Shown here in pieces: positions 25,410 through 34,076 of a stretch of 64,000 bases of DNA. Numbering within the stretch: position 1 is the stretch's first letter; the number at the start of each line of letters is the position of its first letter. The position numbers were made by a program, and so were the translations under genes. The notes under the pieces were generated by a model. It worked only from the letters and a program-made list of their open reading frames with translations. It ran no database searches and was not told the origin of the DNA. This stretch comes from Bacteroidaceae bacterium (GTDB taxonomy: Bacteria; Bacteroidota; Bacteroidia; Bacteroidales; Bacteroidaceae): NCBI GenBank assembly GCA_902362375.1, contig CABIVS010000006.1, positions 248,001 to 312,000 of the forward strand, in the 5' to 3' direction.

Positions 25410-26750
25410 TTATCGCTCAAAGAACAATTCCTGTCCGCGATAAGTCTCGTCTATTTCTCCGTTGTTATATAACAGATGTCCGTTTACAAATGTTTTCTCT
25501 ACTTTCCAGTCGAATGTGTGTCCCTCTAATGGACTCCATTTGCATTTGCTTAGAATACAATCGGTTGTTACCGTCCATTCGCTTCCGGGACGGACTAATA
25601 CCAAGTCAGCCTGATAGCCTTTGCGAATGAATCCTCTGTTTGGTATCTCATACATCTGCGCAGGAGCATGAGCCATCTTTTCTACTACTTTTTCGATAGT
25701 AAACACTCCTTTTTCTGTCAACTCCAACATGCTGACGAGTGAGAACTGAATCATCGGCATTCCGGACATTGCTTTTAAGGCACCGCCTTCTTTTTCGCTA
25801 AGTAAGTGTGGGGCATGATCTGTGGCAATGGCATCAATCAAACCGCTATTGACAGCCTCTTGCAAAGCTTTCCGGTCTTGCGCTGTCTTAATGGCAGGGT
25901 TGCATTTGATGCGGACACCCAGTGTCTGATAGTCCTTTTCCGTAAAGAGCAGATGAGAAACACAGGCTTCTGCCGTGATCTTTTTTTGTACCAAAGGTAC
26001 ATTAGAAAACAGGCTCAACTCTTTAGCTGTGGAAATATGCATGATGTGCAGGCGGGCGTTTGTCTCACGTGCCAACTGCACTGCCAGTTCGGATGAACGA
26101 TAGCAAGCTTCTTCCGAACGAAGGAGCGGATGAAGAGCCAAAGGTACATCGTCTCCGTATTCTTTCTTATATTTATCCGTATTTTCTTTGATAATTCCCT
26201 GATCTTCGCAATGAGCAGCGATGAGCAGATCAGTTCCACCGAATATATTACGCAGACTGGCCATCCGGTCTACCAGCATATTGCCGGTGCTTGACCCCAT
26301 AAATAGCTTCACTCCACAAACCCGGTGTTTATCCAGTTGTGCAAACTGGGTATAGTTATTATTCGTTGCTCCGAAATAGCAGGAATAGTTGACAGCCGAC
26401 TTTTCACCCAACAGTATAAATTTTTCTTCCAAAGCCTCCAATGTAGTAGTTTGCGGATTGGTATTGGGCATATCCATGATAGAGGTGACACCTCCTGCTG
26501 CCGCAGCACGACTTTCTGTGGTGATATCTGCCTTATGAGTCAGTCCGGGATCGCGGAAATGCACATGTTCGTCGATGGCACCCGGCAAAAGATAACATCC
26601 GGTTGCGTCTATTATCTCGTCATAGGGGGCAGTTGCGTTTTCTTCACCGACCCATATTTCGGCTATCTTTTCATTCTCGATTACTACTGAACCCAGAACT
26701 TTTCTTCCTTCGTTGACAATAACGGCATTTTGAATCAGTGTACGTTTCAT
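25410..26750 (-). CDS. pyrC: Dihydroorotase
   Basis: Zinc amidohydrolase that interconverts carbamoyl-aspartate and dihydroorotate in pyrimidine synthesis. At 446 aa it has the class I (PyrC/PyrX, allantoinase-like) layout. The first metal motif is DEHVHFRDPGL with His62 and His64; TSIMDMPNTNP contacts substrate; later metal ligands are in AAHCED, LHIMHIST and ATDHAPH. The catalytic Asp is in ATDHAPH, so it should be active, not a pseudo-DHOase. It overlaps by 4 nt the Dpm1-like glycosyltransferase upstream, hence an operon of unrelated functions. Confidence 0.92.
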   Translation of the reverse strand: MKRTLIQNAVIVNEGRKVLGSVVIENEKIAEIWVGEENATAPYDEIIDATGCYLLPGAIDEHVHFRDPGLTHKADITTESRAAAAGGVTSIMDMPNTNPQTTTLEALEEKFILLGEKSAVNYSCYFGATNNNYTQFAQLDKHRVCGVKLFMGSSTGNMLVDRMASLRNIFGGTDLLIAAHCEDQGIIKENTDKYKKEYGDDVPLALHPLLRSEEACYRSSELAVQLARETNARLHIMHISTAKELSLFSNVPLVQKKITAEACVSHLLFTEKDYQTLGVRIKCNPAIKTAQDRKALQEAVNSGLIDAIATDHAPHLLSEKEGGALKAMSGMPMIQFSLVSMLELTEKGVFTIEKVVEKMAHAPAQMYEIPNRGFIRKGYQADLVLVRPGSEWTVTTDCILSKCKWSPLEGHTFDWKVEKTFVNGHLLYNNGEIDETYRGQELFFER

Positions 26751-27490
26751 TTCTTTTGTGGGAATTTATGGAACCAACTATTTACTTTTAATTTTATCAC
26801 ACCAAATATGGCTTCTCCAAAGATGCTGCTATTCATTTTAGAAGTCCCTAATTCACGATTAATGAAGATAACGGGAACTTCGATGATTTTGAAACCACAC
26901 TTGGATGCAGTGAATTTCATTTCAATCTGAAAGGCATATCCTTTAAAACGAATATGATCTAAATCGATCGTTTCCAATACCTGACGGCGGTAGCAAACAA
27001 ATCCGGCAGTGGTGTCATGTACAGGTATTCCGGTGATAAACCGCACATATTTAGAGGCGAAGTATGACATCAATACCCGTCCCATCGGCCAATTCACTAC
27101 ATTCACTCCGCTGACATAACGGGAACCGATAGATACATCTCCTCCTTGTTCCGAACAAGCCTGATACAAACGGGGTAAATCATTCGGATTATGACTGAAG
27201 TCTGCATCCATTTCAAAAATATACTCGTATGCGTGCTCCAGTGCCCATTTAAATCCGGTAATGTAGGCAGTGCCCAGTCCCAGTTTTCCTTTACGTTCAA
27301 TCATAAAAAGCCGTTCGGGAAATTCTTGTTGCAGTTTTCTTACGATGGCTGCCGTCCCGTCCGGAGAGCCGTCTTCTATGACCAGAATATGGAATACTTG
27401 GGGAAGGCCGAAAACGGCACGGATGATATTTTCTATGTTCTCCCGTTCATTATAGGTGGGGATAATTACAATGCTATCCGATGTCTGCAT
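26747..27490 (-). CDS. Polyprenol monophosphomannose synthase-like GT2 enzyme
   Basis: A 247-aa family 2 glycosyltransferase of the Dpm1 type, which moves a sugar from a nucleotide donor to a polyprenyl phosphate. The fold starts at IIPTYNERENIENIIRAVF; LVIEDGSPDGTAAIV binds nucleotide; FEMDADFSHNPNDLPRLY carries the metal-binding DAD motif; the acceptor side has GSRYVSGVNVVNWP. It has no C-terminal membrane region, as in the short bacterial form. It is upstream of and overlaps pyrC. A -7-like TACTTTTG occurs on this strand at 27521-27514. The sugar is probably mannose, but glucose cannot be excluded. Confidence 0.88.
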   Translation of the reverse strand: MQTSDSIVIIPTYNERENIENIIRAVFGLPQVFHILVIEDGSPDGTAAIVRKLQQEFPERLFMIERKGKLGLGTAYITGFKWALEHAYEYIFEMDADFSHNPNDLPRLYQACSEQGGDVSIGSRYVSGVNVVNWPMGRVLMSYFASKYVRFITGIPVHDTTAGFVCYRRQVLETIDLDHIRFKGYAFQIEMKFTASKCGFKIIEVPVIFINRELGTSKMNSSIFGEAIFGVIKLKVNSWFHKFPQKK

Positions 27491-27609
27491 ATAGATACTA
27501 TAAAATTTAGAAACAAAAGTAGTTCTTTTCCTTTAGTTATAGCTGAACTAAGGAAAATTTAACGTGTTTCATACCCCATTCGGAATAAGACGGCATGTTG
27601 TCGGAACTA

Positions 27610-27715
27610 AGCCCGCACCTCGCTTGGGGTAAGCCCACGCCTTAGCAGTGCTCATCCCACGGCTCACGGATGTTTAGCCCACGGTTTAACAGCACTCGCC
27701 CCACATCTAAGTAAT
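27610..27715. repeat. GC-rich degenerate tandem repeat upstream of mfd
   Basis: AGCCC-headed units begin near 27610, 27632 and 27676. The last two are about 44 bp long and related (AGCCCACGCCTTAGCAGTGCTC and AGCCCACGGTTTAACAGCACTC differ at a few positions). The base composition is far richer in G and C than the flanks. The rest of the 313-base gap 27491-27803 holds only a palindrome near 27531-27555 and a TAATTTTG -7 element at 27778-27785. Confidence 0.55.
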
Positions 27716-27803
27716 GTCCGGCAGATACCTTATTATAATACTTCTGTTCTTTGGGTGTATACTCCCAATCTTTTTTGTAATTTTGCGGGGAAATTTTATA
27801 GGT

Positions 27804-30800
27804 ATGACAATAACTGAGTTGCAACAACAATATGCTGCCCACCCCAATATGGCAGTAATGAAGCGCTTGTTGAAGGACACTTCCGTTCAGACTGTTTTTT
27901 GCGGAGGACTGTGTGCATCCGCCGCTTCTCTTTTTTCTTCTGTACTGGTGCAAGAGGGTGGTTGCCCGTTTGTATTTATTTTAGGTGATCTTGAAGAAGC
28001 CGGATATTTCTATCACGACTTGACGCAGATATTAGGTACGGAAAGAGTCTTGTTCTTTCCATCTTCATTCCGTCGCTCCATCAAGTATGGACAAAAAGAT
28101 GCGGCCAATGAGATTTTGCGCACAGAAGTACTTAGCCGCTTGCAAAAGGGGGAAGAGGGATTATGTATCGTTACGTATCCGGATGCATTGGCGGAGAAAG
28201 TGGTGTCGCGCAAGGAATTGAGTAATAAAACGCTGAAGCTGAATGTAGGAGAGAAAGTGGATACCACTTTCATCACCGATGTGTTGCATAGTTATGGTTT
28301 TGAATATGTAGACTACGTATATGAACCGGGACAATATGCTGTTCGCGGTAGTATTATCGACGTTTTCTCTTTTGCTTCGGAATATCCTTATCGTATTGAT
28401 TTCTTTGGTGATGAAGTGGAAAGTGTCCGTACCTTTGAGGTGGAATCCCAATTATCCCGTGAGAAGAAAGATGGAGTGTCTATTGTTCCCGATTTGGCGG
28501 TGACAGGTGACGTAACGACTTCTTTTCTGGATTTCATCCCGAAAGAGACTACCTTGGCGATGCGCGATTTTCTTTGGTTGCGCGAGCGAATCCAGGTAGT
28601 ACACGATGAGGCGCTGACGCCACAGGCAATAGCCGTTCAGGAGGCCGAAGAGAATGGTGGCATTACATTGGAAGGGAAATTGATAGACGGCAGTGAGTTT
28701 ACTGTACGGGCACTCGATTTCCGCCGGTTGGAATTTGGTAATAAACCGACCGGAACGCCCAATGCCAGCGTTACTTTCAATACATCTGCCCAGCCTATTT
28801 TTCATAAGAATTTCGATCTGGTAGCTTCTTCTTTCAAGGATTATCTGGAAAAGGGCTATTCGCTATATATCTGTAGTGACAGCATGAAGCAAACAGATCG
28901 TATCAAAGCGATTTTTGAAGATCGAGGTGATAAGATTAATTTTACTCCCGTAGAACGTACTATTCACGAAGGTTTTGTAGATAATACACTGCAGCTCTGT
29001 ATCTTCACAGACCATCAGTTGTTTGATCGTTTCCATAAATATAATCTGAAAAGTGATAAAGCCCGTTCGGGAAAAGTGGCACTATCCTTGAAAGAACTGA
29101 ATCAGTTCACTCCGGGAGACTATGTGGTGCATACGGATCATGGTATCGGACGTTTTTCCGGTTTGGTACGTATTCCGAATGGTGATACTACGCAAGAGGT
29201 TTTGAAACTGGTGTTTCAAAATGAAGATGTGGTGTTCGTCTCTATTCATTCCCTGCATAAGGTTTCCAAATATAAAGGTAAAGAAGGAGAGGCTCCCCGC
29301 CTTAACAAATTAGGTACAGGTGCATGGGAGAAACTGAAAGAACGTACGAAGAGTAAAATCAAGGATATTGCCCGCGATTTGATTAAATTGTATTCGCAGC
29401 GTCGTCAGGAAAAAGGTTTCTCTTATAGTCCCGATAGTTTCTTGCAGCGTGAGTTGGAAGCATCCTTTATTTATGAAGATACACCGGATCAGAGCAAGGC
29501 GACGATTGATGTCAAGGCGGATATGGAAAGTGACCGTCCGATGGATCGTCTGGTCTGCGGAGATGTAGGATTTGGAAAAACCGAGGTAGCGGTCCGTGCG
29601 GCTTTCAAAGCCGTTGCCGATAATAAACAAGTAGCCGTTTTGGTTCCGACAACAGTGCTTGCTTACCAGCATTTTCAGACTTTCCGTGAGCGTCTGAAAG
29701 GGTTACCGTGCCGGGTGGAGTATTTAAGCCGCGCACGTACTGCCGCACAAACCAAAGCTGTATTGAAAGGATTGAAAGAGGGAGATGTCGGTATTCTGAT
29801 AGGTACCCACCGTATCTTGGGAAAAGATGTCCAGTTTAAAGACTTGGGATTGTTGATTGTGGACGAAGAGCAGAAATTTGGAGTCTCTGTCAAAGAAAAG
29901 CTGCGTCAGTTGAAAGTAAATGTGGATACACTGACGATGACTGCTACTCCAATTCCCCGTACCCTTCAATTTTCATTGATGGGTGCACGCGACTTGAGTG
30001 TGATTTCTACTCCGCCACCCAACCGCTATCCGATTCAGACCGAAGTGCATACTTTTAATGAAGAAGTGATAACGGATGCCATCAATTTTGAGATGAGCCG
30101 CAACGGTCAAGTCTTCTTTGTCAATAACCGGATTGCGAACTTGCCGGAATTGAAAGCGATGATCGAACGTCATATCCCGGATTGCCGTGTAGCAATTGGA
30201 CATGGACAGATGGAACCGACAGAGCTGGAGAAGATTATTCTGGATTTTGTCAACTACGACTATGATGTACTCTTGGCAACTACAATCATCGAAAGTGGTA
30301 TTGATATTCCGAATGCCAACACTATCATTATCAATCAGGCGCAAAATTTTGGATTGAGTGATCTCCATCAGATGCGTGGACGGGTAGGACGTAGCAACAA
30401 GAAAGCTTTTTGTTATCTGCTGGCTCCTCCATTGGGTAGTTTGACAGCCGAAGGAAGGCGACGTCTTCAAGCGATTGAAAACTTTAGTGATTTGGGAAGT
30501 GGTATTCATATTGCCATGCAGGATTTGGATATTCGTGGAGCCGGAAATCTGCTTGGAGCCGAACAAAGCGGATTTGTTGCCGATTTGGGATATGAGACAT
30601 ATCAGAAAATTCTGACCGAAGCTGTCCATGAGTTGAAGACAGATGAGTTTGCAGAACTGTATGCGGATGAAATCAAAGGCGAAGGACAAATTAGTGGAGA
30701 AGAGTTTGTAGACGAGTGTCAGGTAGAAAGCGACCTCGAACTATTATTGCCCGCCAACTACGTAACTGGCAGCAGCGAACGCATGTTGCTATATCGTGAA

Positions 30801-31178
30801 CTGGATGGACTGACATTGGACAAAGATGTGGAAGCTTTCCGTGCTCGTCTGGAAGACCGCTTCGGACCGGTTCCCCGGGAAACGGAAGAACTACTCCGTA
30901 TTGTGCCTCTACGCCGTCTCGCAGCCCGTTTGGGTGCAGAGAAAATCTTCCTGAAAGGTGGGCGGATGACCTTGTTCTTTGTTTCCAATCCGGATAGTCC
31001 GTTCTATCAAAGTAAGGCTTTTGGTAAAGTGATAGACTATATGATGAAATATACCCGTCGTTGTGATTTGCGTGAACAGAACGGCAGACGGAGTATGCTG
31101 ATTAAGGATGTTACTAATGTGGAAACGGCAGTCAGTGTGTTGCAGGAGATTGTGGCTTTGCCGGTAAAGGAAGCATAA
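27804..31178 (+). CDS. mfd: Transcription-repair coupling factor Mfd
   Basis: DNA translocase that pushes stalled RNA polymerase off lesions and recruits UvrA. With ATG at 27804 it is 1124 aa. Order of domains: UvrB-like N-terminal region; RNA polymerase-interacting domain (LNQFTPGDYVVHTDHGIGRF starts near residue 430); helicase motifs with Walker A GDVGFGKTEVAVRAAF (about 585-600), Walker B VDEEQKFG, TATPIPRTLQ and motif VI QMRGRVGRSNKKAF; C-terminal TRCF domain. The 30 extra hydrophobic residues in the longer frame overlap the -7 element at 27778-27785 and are not coding. It sits alone on its strand. Confidence 0.95.
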   Translation: MTITELQQQYAAHPNMAVMKRLLKDTSVQTVFCGGLCASAASLFSSVLVQEGGCPFVFILGDLEEAGYFYHDLTQILGTERVLFFPSSFRRSIKYGQKDAANEILRTEVLSRLQKGEEGLCIVTYPDALAEKVVSRKELSNKTLKLNVGEKVDTTFITDVLHSYGFEYVDYVYEPGQYAVRGSIIDVFSFASEYPYRIDFFGDEVESVRTFEVESQLSREKKDGVSIVPDLAVTGDVTTSFLDFIPKETTLAMRDFLWLRERIQVVHDEALTPQAIAVQEAEENGGITLEGKLIDGSEFTVRALDFRRLEFGNKPTGTPNASVTFNTSAQPIFHKNFDLVASSFKDYLEKGYSLYICSDSMKQTDRIKAIFEDRGDKINFTPVERTIHEGFVDNTLQLCIFTDHQLFDRFHKYNLKSDKARSGKVALSLKELNQFTPGDYVVHTDHGIGRFSGLVRIPNGDTTQEVLKLVFQNEDVVFVSIHSLHKVSKYKGKEGEAPRLNKLGTGAWEKLKERTKSKIKDIARDLIKLYSQRRQEKGFSYSPDSFLQRELEASFIYEDTPDQSKATIDVKADMESDRPMDRLVCGDVGFGKTEVAVRAAFKAVADNKQVAVLVPTTVLAYQHFQTFRERLKGLPCRVEYLSRARTAAQTKAVLKGLKEGDVGILIGTHRILGKDVQFKDLGLLIVDEEQKFGVSVKEKLRQLKVNVDTLTMTATPIPRTLQFSLMGARDLSVISTPPPNRYPIQTEVHTFNEEVITDAINFEMSRNGQVFFVNNRIANLPELKAMIERHIPDCRVAIGHGQMEPTELEKIILDFVNYDYDVLLATTIIESGIDIPNANTIIINQAQNFGLSDLHQMRGRVGRSNKKAFCYLLAPPLGSLTAEGRRRLQAIENFSDLGSGIHIAMQDLDIRGAGNLLGAEQSGFVADLGYETYQKILTEAVHELKTDEFAELYADEIKGEGQISGEEFVDECQVESDLELLLPANYVTGSSERMLLYRELDGLTLDKDVEAFRARLEDRFGPVPRETEELLRIVPLRRLAARLGAEKIFLKGGRMTLFFVSNPDSPFYQSKAFGKVIDYMMKYTRRCDLREQNGRRSMLIKDVTNVETAVSVLQEIVALPVKEA

Positions 31179-31258
31179 ATGAGTTGAAGATGCTATTATT
31201 GGCAACAACTCATCACTATGTAGCTTTTATTTCTTTCTCTTACCTATATTATTTTTTC

Positions 31259-31358
31259 GATTGCCTAATGAGTTTTCGTTTGACTTAAGTTGAACTAACG
31301 CCCGACAATAATTGAACTATCGTTTGACTATAGTCAAACGAAAACTTACTAGGTAATC
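31259..31358. repeat. 100-bp MITE-like inverted repeat
   Basis: 27-nt terminal arms (31259-31285 and 31332-31358) match at 24 positions. The right part holds a perfect 20-bp palindrome, CGTTTGACTATAGTCAAACG, at 31321-31340, so CGTTTGACT occurs three times. It lies between the convergent genes mfd and ygiQ and carries no ORF. Confidence 0.75.
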
Positions 31359-31464
31359 AAATATATATCAATTGGAGAGCGCTAACTTAAAAGTAGCCAA
31401 TAGAATCACAAGTTATAATTGATTCATAATCATGCCTTATGCTTGATTTATAATTTATTTCATT

Positions 31465-33351
31465 CTATCTTTTTCCTTTCCCTCTTTCCATGTCCTTTCC
31501 TTTTCCGTATAACTTGTCTATCAAATCTGAACGTCCGATACGTCTCAACTCATTGATGATGTTTTTTCGTTCTTCCGGTTTATACCAGAAAAAGAACTGG
31601 CGTTGTGCAAGTTTCTCCCGTTGGGTTTTGGCACTGAAGATCGGTTCTAGCGTGTATGGATGGAATCCACTATACCAGGCTTCGGTAGCCACTGTCATCG
31701 GAGTAGGAGTGAAGTCCTGTACTTGTTCCAGGTGGAAGTCCAGACGTTTAGTGATAACGGCAAGCTCCGCCATATCTTCTTCGTTGCATCCGGGATGCGA
31801 AGAGATAAAATACGGAATCAGTTGCTGACGCAGATTCTCTTCCCGGTTGATACGGTCGAATATCTTCTTGAATGTTTCAAATTGCTCAAAAGAAGGTTTG
31901 CGCATTACGGATAATACCCGGTCACTGGTGTGTTCCGGAGCTACTTTTAACCGGCCACTCACATGATTGACTATCAATTCACGAGTATATTCGGCAGTGC
32001 TACGGTTGATAGCTTCATCTTTGCTTTGATGAAGTAACAGGTCATAGCGTACACCGCTACCGATAAACGATTTTTTGATTCCGGGCAAGGCATCCACAGC
32101 ATGGTAAATATCCAGTAGAGGGCGGTGATCGGTATTTAGATTCGGACAAACTTTCGGATGAATACATGACGGTCGTTTGCATTTCTTGCAAATAGCTTCC
32201 TCTTTCCCTTTCATCTGATACATATTAGCGGAAGGACCTCCCAAATCACTTAAATATCCCTTGAAATCGGGTAACTGAATAACTTCTTTTACCTCTTTCA
32301 ATATAGACTCTTTGCTTCGGCTGACAATAAACTTTCCCTGATGGGCGGAAATGGTGCAGAATGCACAGCCACCAAAACATCCCCGGTGAATGTTGATGGA
32401 AAACTTAATCATATCGTATGCCGGAATCCGTTTCCCTTTGTATTTTGGATGAGGCAGGCGGGTATATGGTAGATCAAACGAATGATCGAGGTCTTTCTGG
32501 CTCATCGGAGGATAGGGAGGATTGACAACTACTATCTTATTTCCTACTGCTTGTGTGATTCGTGAAGCCGAATATTTATTGGATTCTTCTTCGATATGTC
32601 GGAAATTACTAGCCTGTTTCTTTTTATCTGCCAGACATTCTTCGTGTGAATAAAGTTGAAGGTCATCTTCCGCAGATGTCCATTCTGTTGCACGACAAAG
32701 ATAGGCTGTTTGGGGTACAGAACCGATAATTGTTCTGAATTTGCTGCTTGTCAGTACAGGTTCTTCAGCGGTGAGCAGACTTTTCATATTCTTCACCAGG
32801 TCTGCAAGAGGCTTTTCCCCCATTCCGTAAATGAGCAGATCTGCCCCGCTGTCGCACAAAATACTCTTTTGCACTTTGTCCTGCCAATAATCGTAATGAC
32901 TCAACCGTCTTAAACTGGCTTCGATTCCTCCGATGACTACCGGAACATCCGGAAAGAGTTTCTTTAGTATCTGGCTATAAACCGTGGAAGGATATTCCGG
33001 ACGCATATCCGGTCGGCCGTCCGGAGTATAGGCGTCTTCGCTGCGTAGTCGTTTGTTGGCGGTATATTTATTAACCATCGAGTCCATGCATCCGCCGGAG
33101 ATACCGAAGAATAGCCGTGGACGTCCCAACTTCCTGAAGTCACGCAGGTCGTCACGCCAGTTAGGTTGGGGAACGATGGCTATTTTCAAACCTTCCGCTT
33201 CGAGAATGCGTCCGATAACGGCAGCACCAAAAGAAGGATGATCCACATATGCATCAGCACTAAATAGAATGACATCCAATTCATTCCATCCTCGAAGTTC
33301 TACTTCTTTCTTAGTAGTGGGTAACCAGTCGGTCAATCGATATTCTTTCAT
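31465..33351 (-). CDS. ygiQ: YgiQ-family radical SAM protein
   Basis: A 628-aa radical SAM enzyme of the UPF0313/YgiQ type. The N-terminal part carries the hallmarks ILFSADAYVDHPSFG, FFGISGGCMDSMVN and PVVIGGIEASLRRLSHYDYW. The iron-sulfur cluster motif is Cys325-x3-Cys329-x2-Cys332 (HRGCFGGCAFCTIS). A second Cys-rich patch, KCKRPSCIHPKVCPN, may hold another metal. The reaction is not known for this family. A TATCTTTG element on the same strand lies only 4 nt before the ATG, which leaves almost no leader. A terminator for the preceding small genes lies just upstream. Confidence 0.9.
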   Translation of the reverse strand: MKEYRLTDWLPTTKKEVELRGWNELDVILFSADAYVDHPSFGAAVIGRILEAEGLKIAIVPQPNWRDDLRDFRKLGRPRLFFGISGGCMDSMVNKYTANKRLRSEDAYTPDGRPDMRPEYPSTVYSQILKKLFPDVPVVIGGIEASLRRLSHYDYWQDKVQKSILCDSGADLLIYGMGEKPLADLVKNMKSLLTAEEPVLTSSKFRTIIGSVPQTAYLCRATEWTSAEDDLQLYSHEECLADKKKQASNFRHIEEESNKYSASRITQAVGNKIVVVNPPYPPMSQKDLDHSFDLPYTRLPHPKYKGKRIPAYDMIKFSINIHRGCFGGCAFCTISAHQGKFIVSRSKESILKEVKEVIQLPDFKGYLSDLGGPSANMYQMKGKEEAICKKCKRPSCIHPKVCPNLNTDHRPLLDIYHAVDALPGIKKSFIGSGVRYDLLLHQSKDEAINRSTAEYTRELIVNHVSGRLKVAPEHTSDRVLSVMRKPSFEQFETFKKIFDRINREENLRQQLIPYFISSHPGCNEEDMAELAVITKRLDFHLEQVQDFTPTPMTVATEAWYSGFHPYTLEPIFSAKTQREKLAQRQFFFWYKPEERKNIINELRRIGRSDLIDKLYGKGKDMERGKGKR

Positions 33352-33377
33352 GCCGCAAAGATACGGATAATAAAAAA

Positions 33378-33409
33378 CATCCCAATGATTTTTTTATTCA
33401 TTGAGATGT
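33378..33409 (-). terminator. Terminator on - strand between tusA-like gene and ygiQ
   Basis: On the - strand ACATCTCAATGA pairs with TCATTGGGATGT (one mismatch) and runs into TTTTTTATT. It would end the two-gene unit at 33438-33997 just before the ygiQ start. Confidence 0.7.
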
Positions 33410-33437
33410 TTCACTTCGTTCATTAGGATGTTTTCTT

Positions 33438-33680
33438 TCAATTATTAGGATATTTTTTTAACTTCCCGTTGATTGTGAACTGTAATGTCATTTGTTCACC
33501 GTCATAGATTTCACGGAAACCAATACCTTGCTCGGACAGATATTCCTTTAGATCCTGAAACGCATCGGCATGGTTCATGATAATCTCTATCGTTTCACCC
33601 GGAGAGGCAGTGCACATCGCTTTTATTGCAGGAATCAGCGGACTGTATGCTGTTATTCCGCAGGTATCTACCGTAATCAT
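33438..33680 (-). CDS. TusA-like small protein lacking the CPxP cysteine
   Basis: An 80-aa protein that follows the TusA/SirA two-layer fold: N-terminal strand ITVDTCGI, helix PLIPAIKAMCTA, then SPGETIEIIMNHADAFQDL and a C-terminal strand pair (REIYDGEQMTLQFTING). The SPGE-(T/I)-x-x-I segment is characteristic. TusA transfers sulfur through the Cys of a CPxP motif at the start of the first helix; here that place reads TAYSPL, without Cys. Cys7 is one strand earlier. So it is probably not a standard sulfur carrier. It overlaps by 1 nt the preceding 105-aa gene, in one operon. Confidence 0.62.
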   Translation of the reverse strand: MITVDTCGITAYSPLIPAIKAMCTASPGETIEIIMNHADAFQDLKEYLSEQGIGFREIYDGEQMTLQFTINGKLKKYPNN

Positions 33681-33997
33681 TATTCCTCCTCTTCTTCCGC
33701 TTCCGGACTGGAGAGCCAGGTAAGATAGAGCTTGATGAGCTGTTGCAAGCCGAATGCCTTCATATTATTGTGATAAATCACGTCGATACAAAGGTCCAGC
33801 AAGTCTTTGCTATCTTCCTCCTGGCTGGCGATAAGGGAACGGACATTAAGTTTCAACTTATCCAAAACTGCTTCATCTACAATACCGGTACTGTCGATAA
33901 GATGACGGAACAGAGCATATTTTTCAATCGTTCTCAAATTTTCATTAGATACTTCTATGCTGCGTGTACCGCTGGGATTTGCTTGTATAGTATACAT
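33680..33997 (-). CDS. Conserved small protein of unknown function
   Basis: A 105-aa soluble, acidic protein with no signal peptide and no recognisable motif. It is mainly helical, with LRTIEKYALFRHLID, VLDKLKLNVRSLIASQEEDS and LQQLIKLYLTWL, and ends in a run of Glu residues (EAEEEEE). Stop and start overlap by one base with the TusA-like gene downstream, so the pair is translated together. The coupling to a TusA-like partner suggests a shared but unknown job. Confidence 0.65.
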   Translation of the reverse strand: MYTIQANPSGTRSIEVSNENLRTIEKYALFRHLIDSTGIVDEAVLDKLKLNVRSLIASQEEDSKDLLDLCIDVIYHNNMKAFGLQQLIKLYLTWLSSPEAEEEEE

Positions 33998-34076
33998 TGT
34001 TTTTTAGTTTTAAAGGTTATTATAGTAGCAAAGATAGAATTTAAAATGAAAAACGGATTAAAAAAAAGGATATTTT

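Noticed and set aside
27610..27715. Possible CRISPR array upstream of mfd
   Set aside because: Only two or three degenerate units, no uniform spacers and no cas genes.
27714..27803. N-terminal extension of Mfd
   Set aside because: It covers the -7 promoter element and adds a hydrophobic leader that Mfd does not have.
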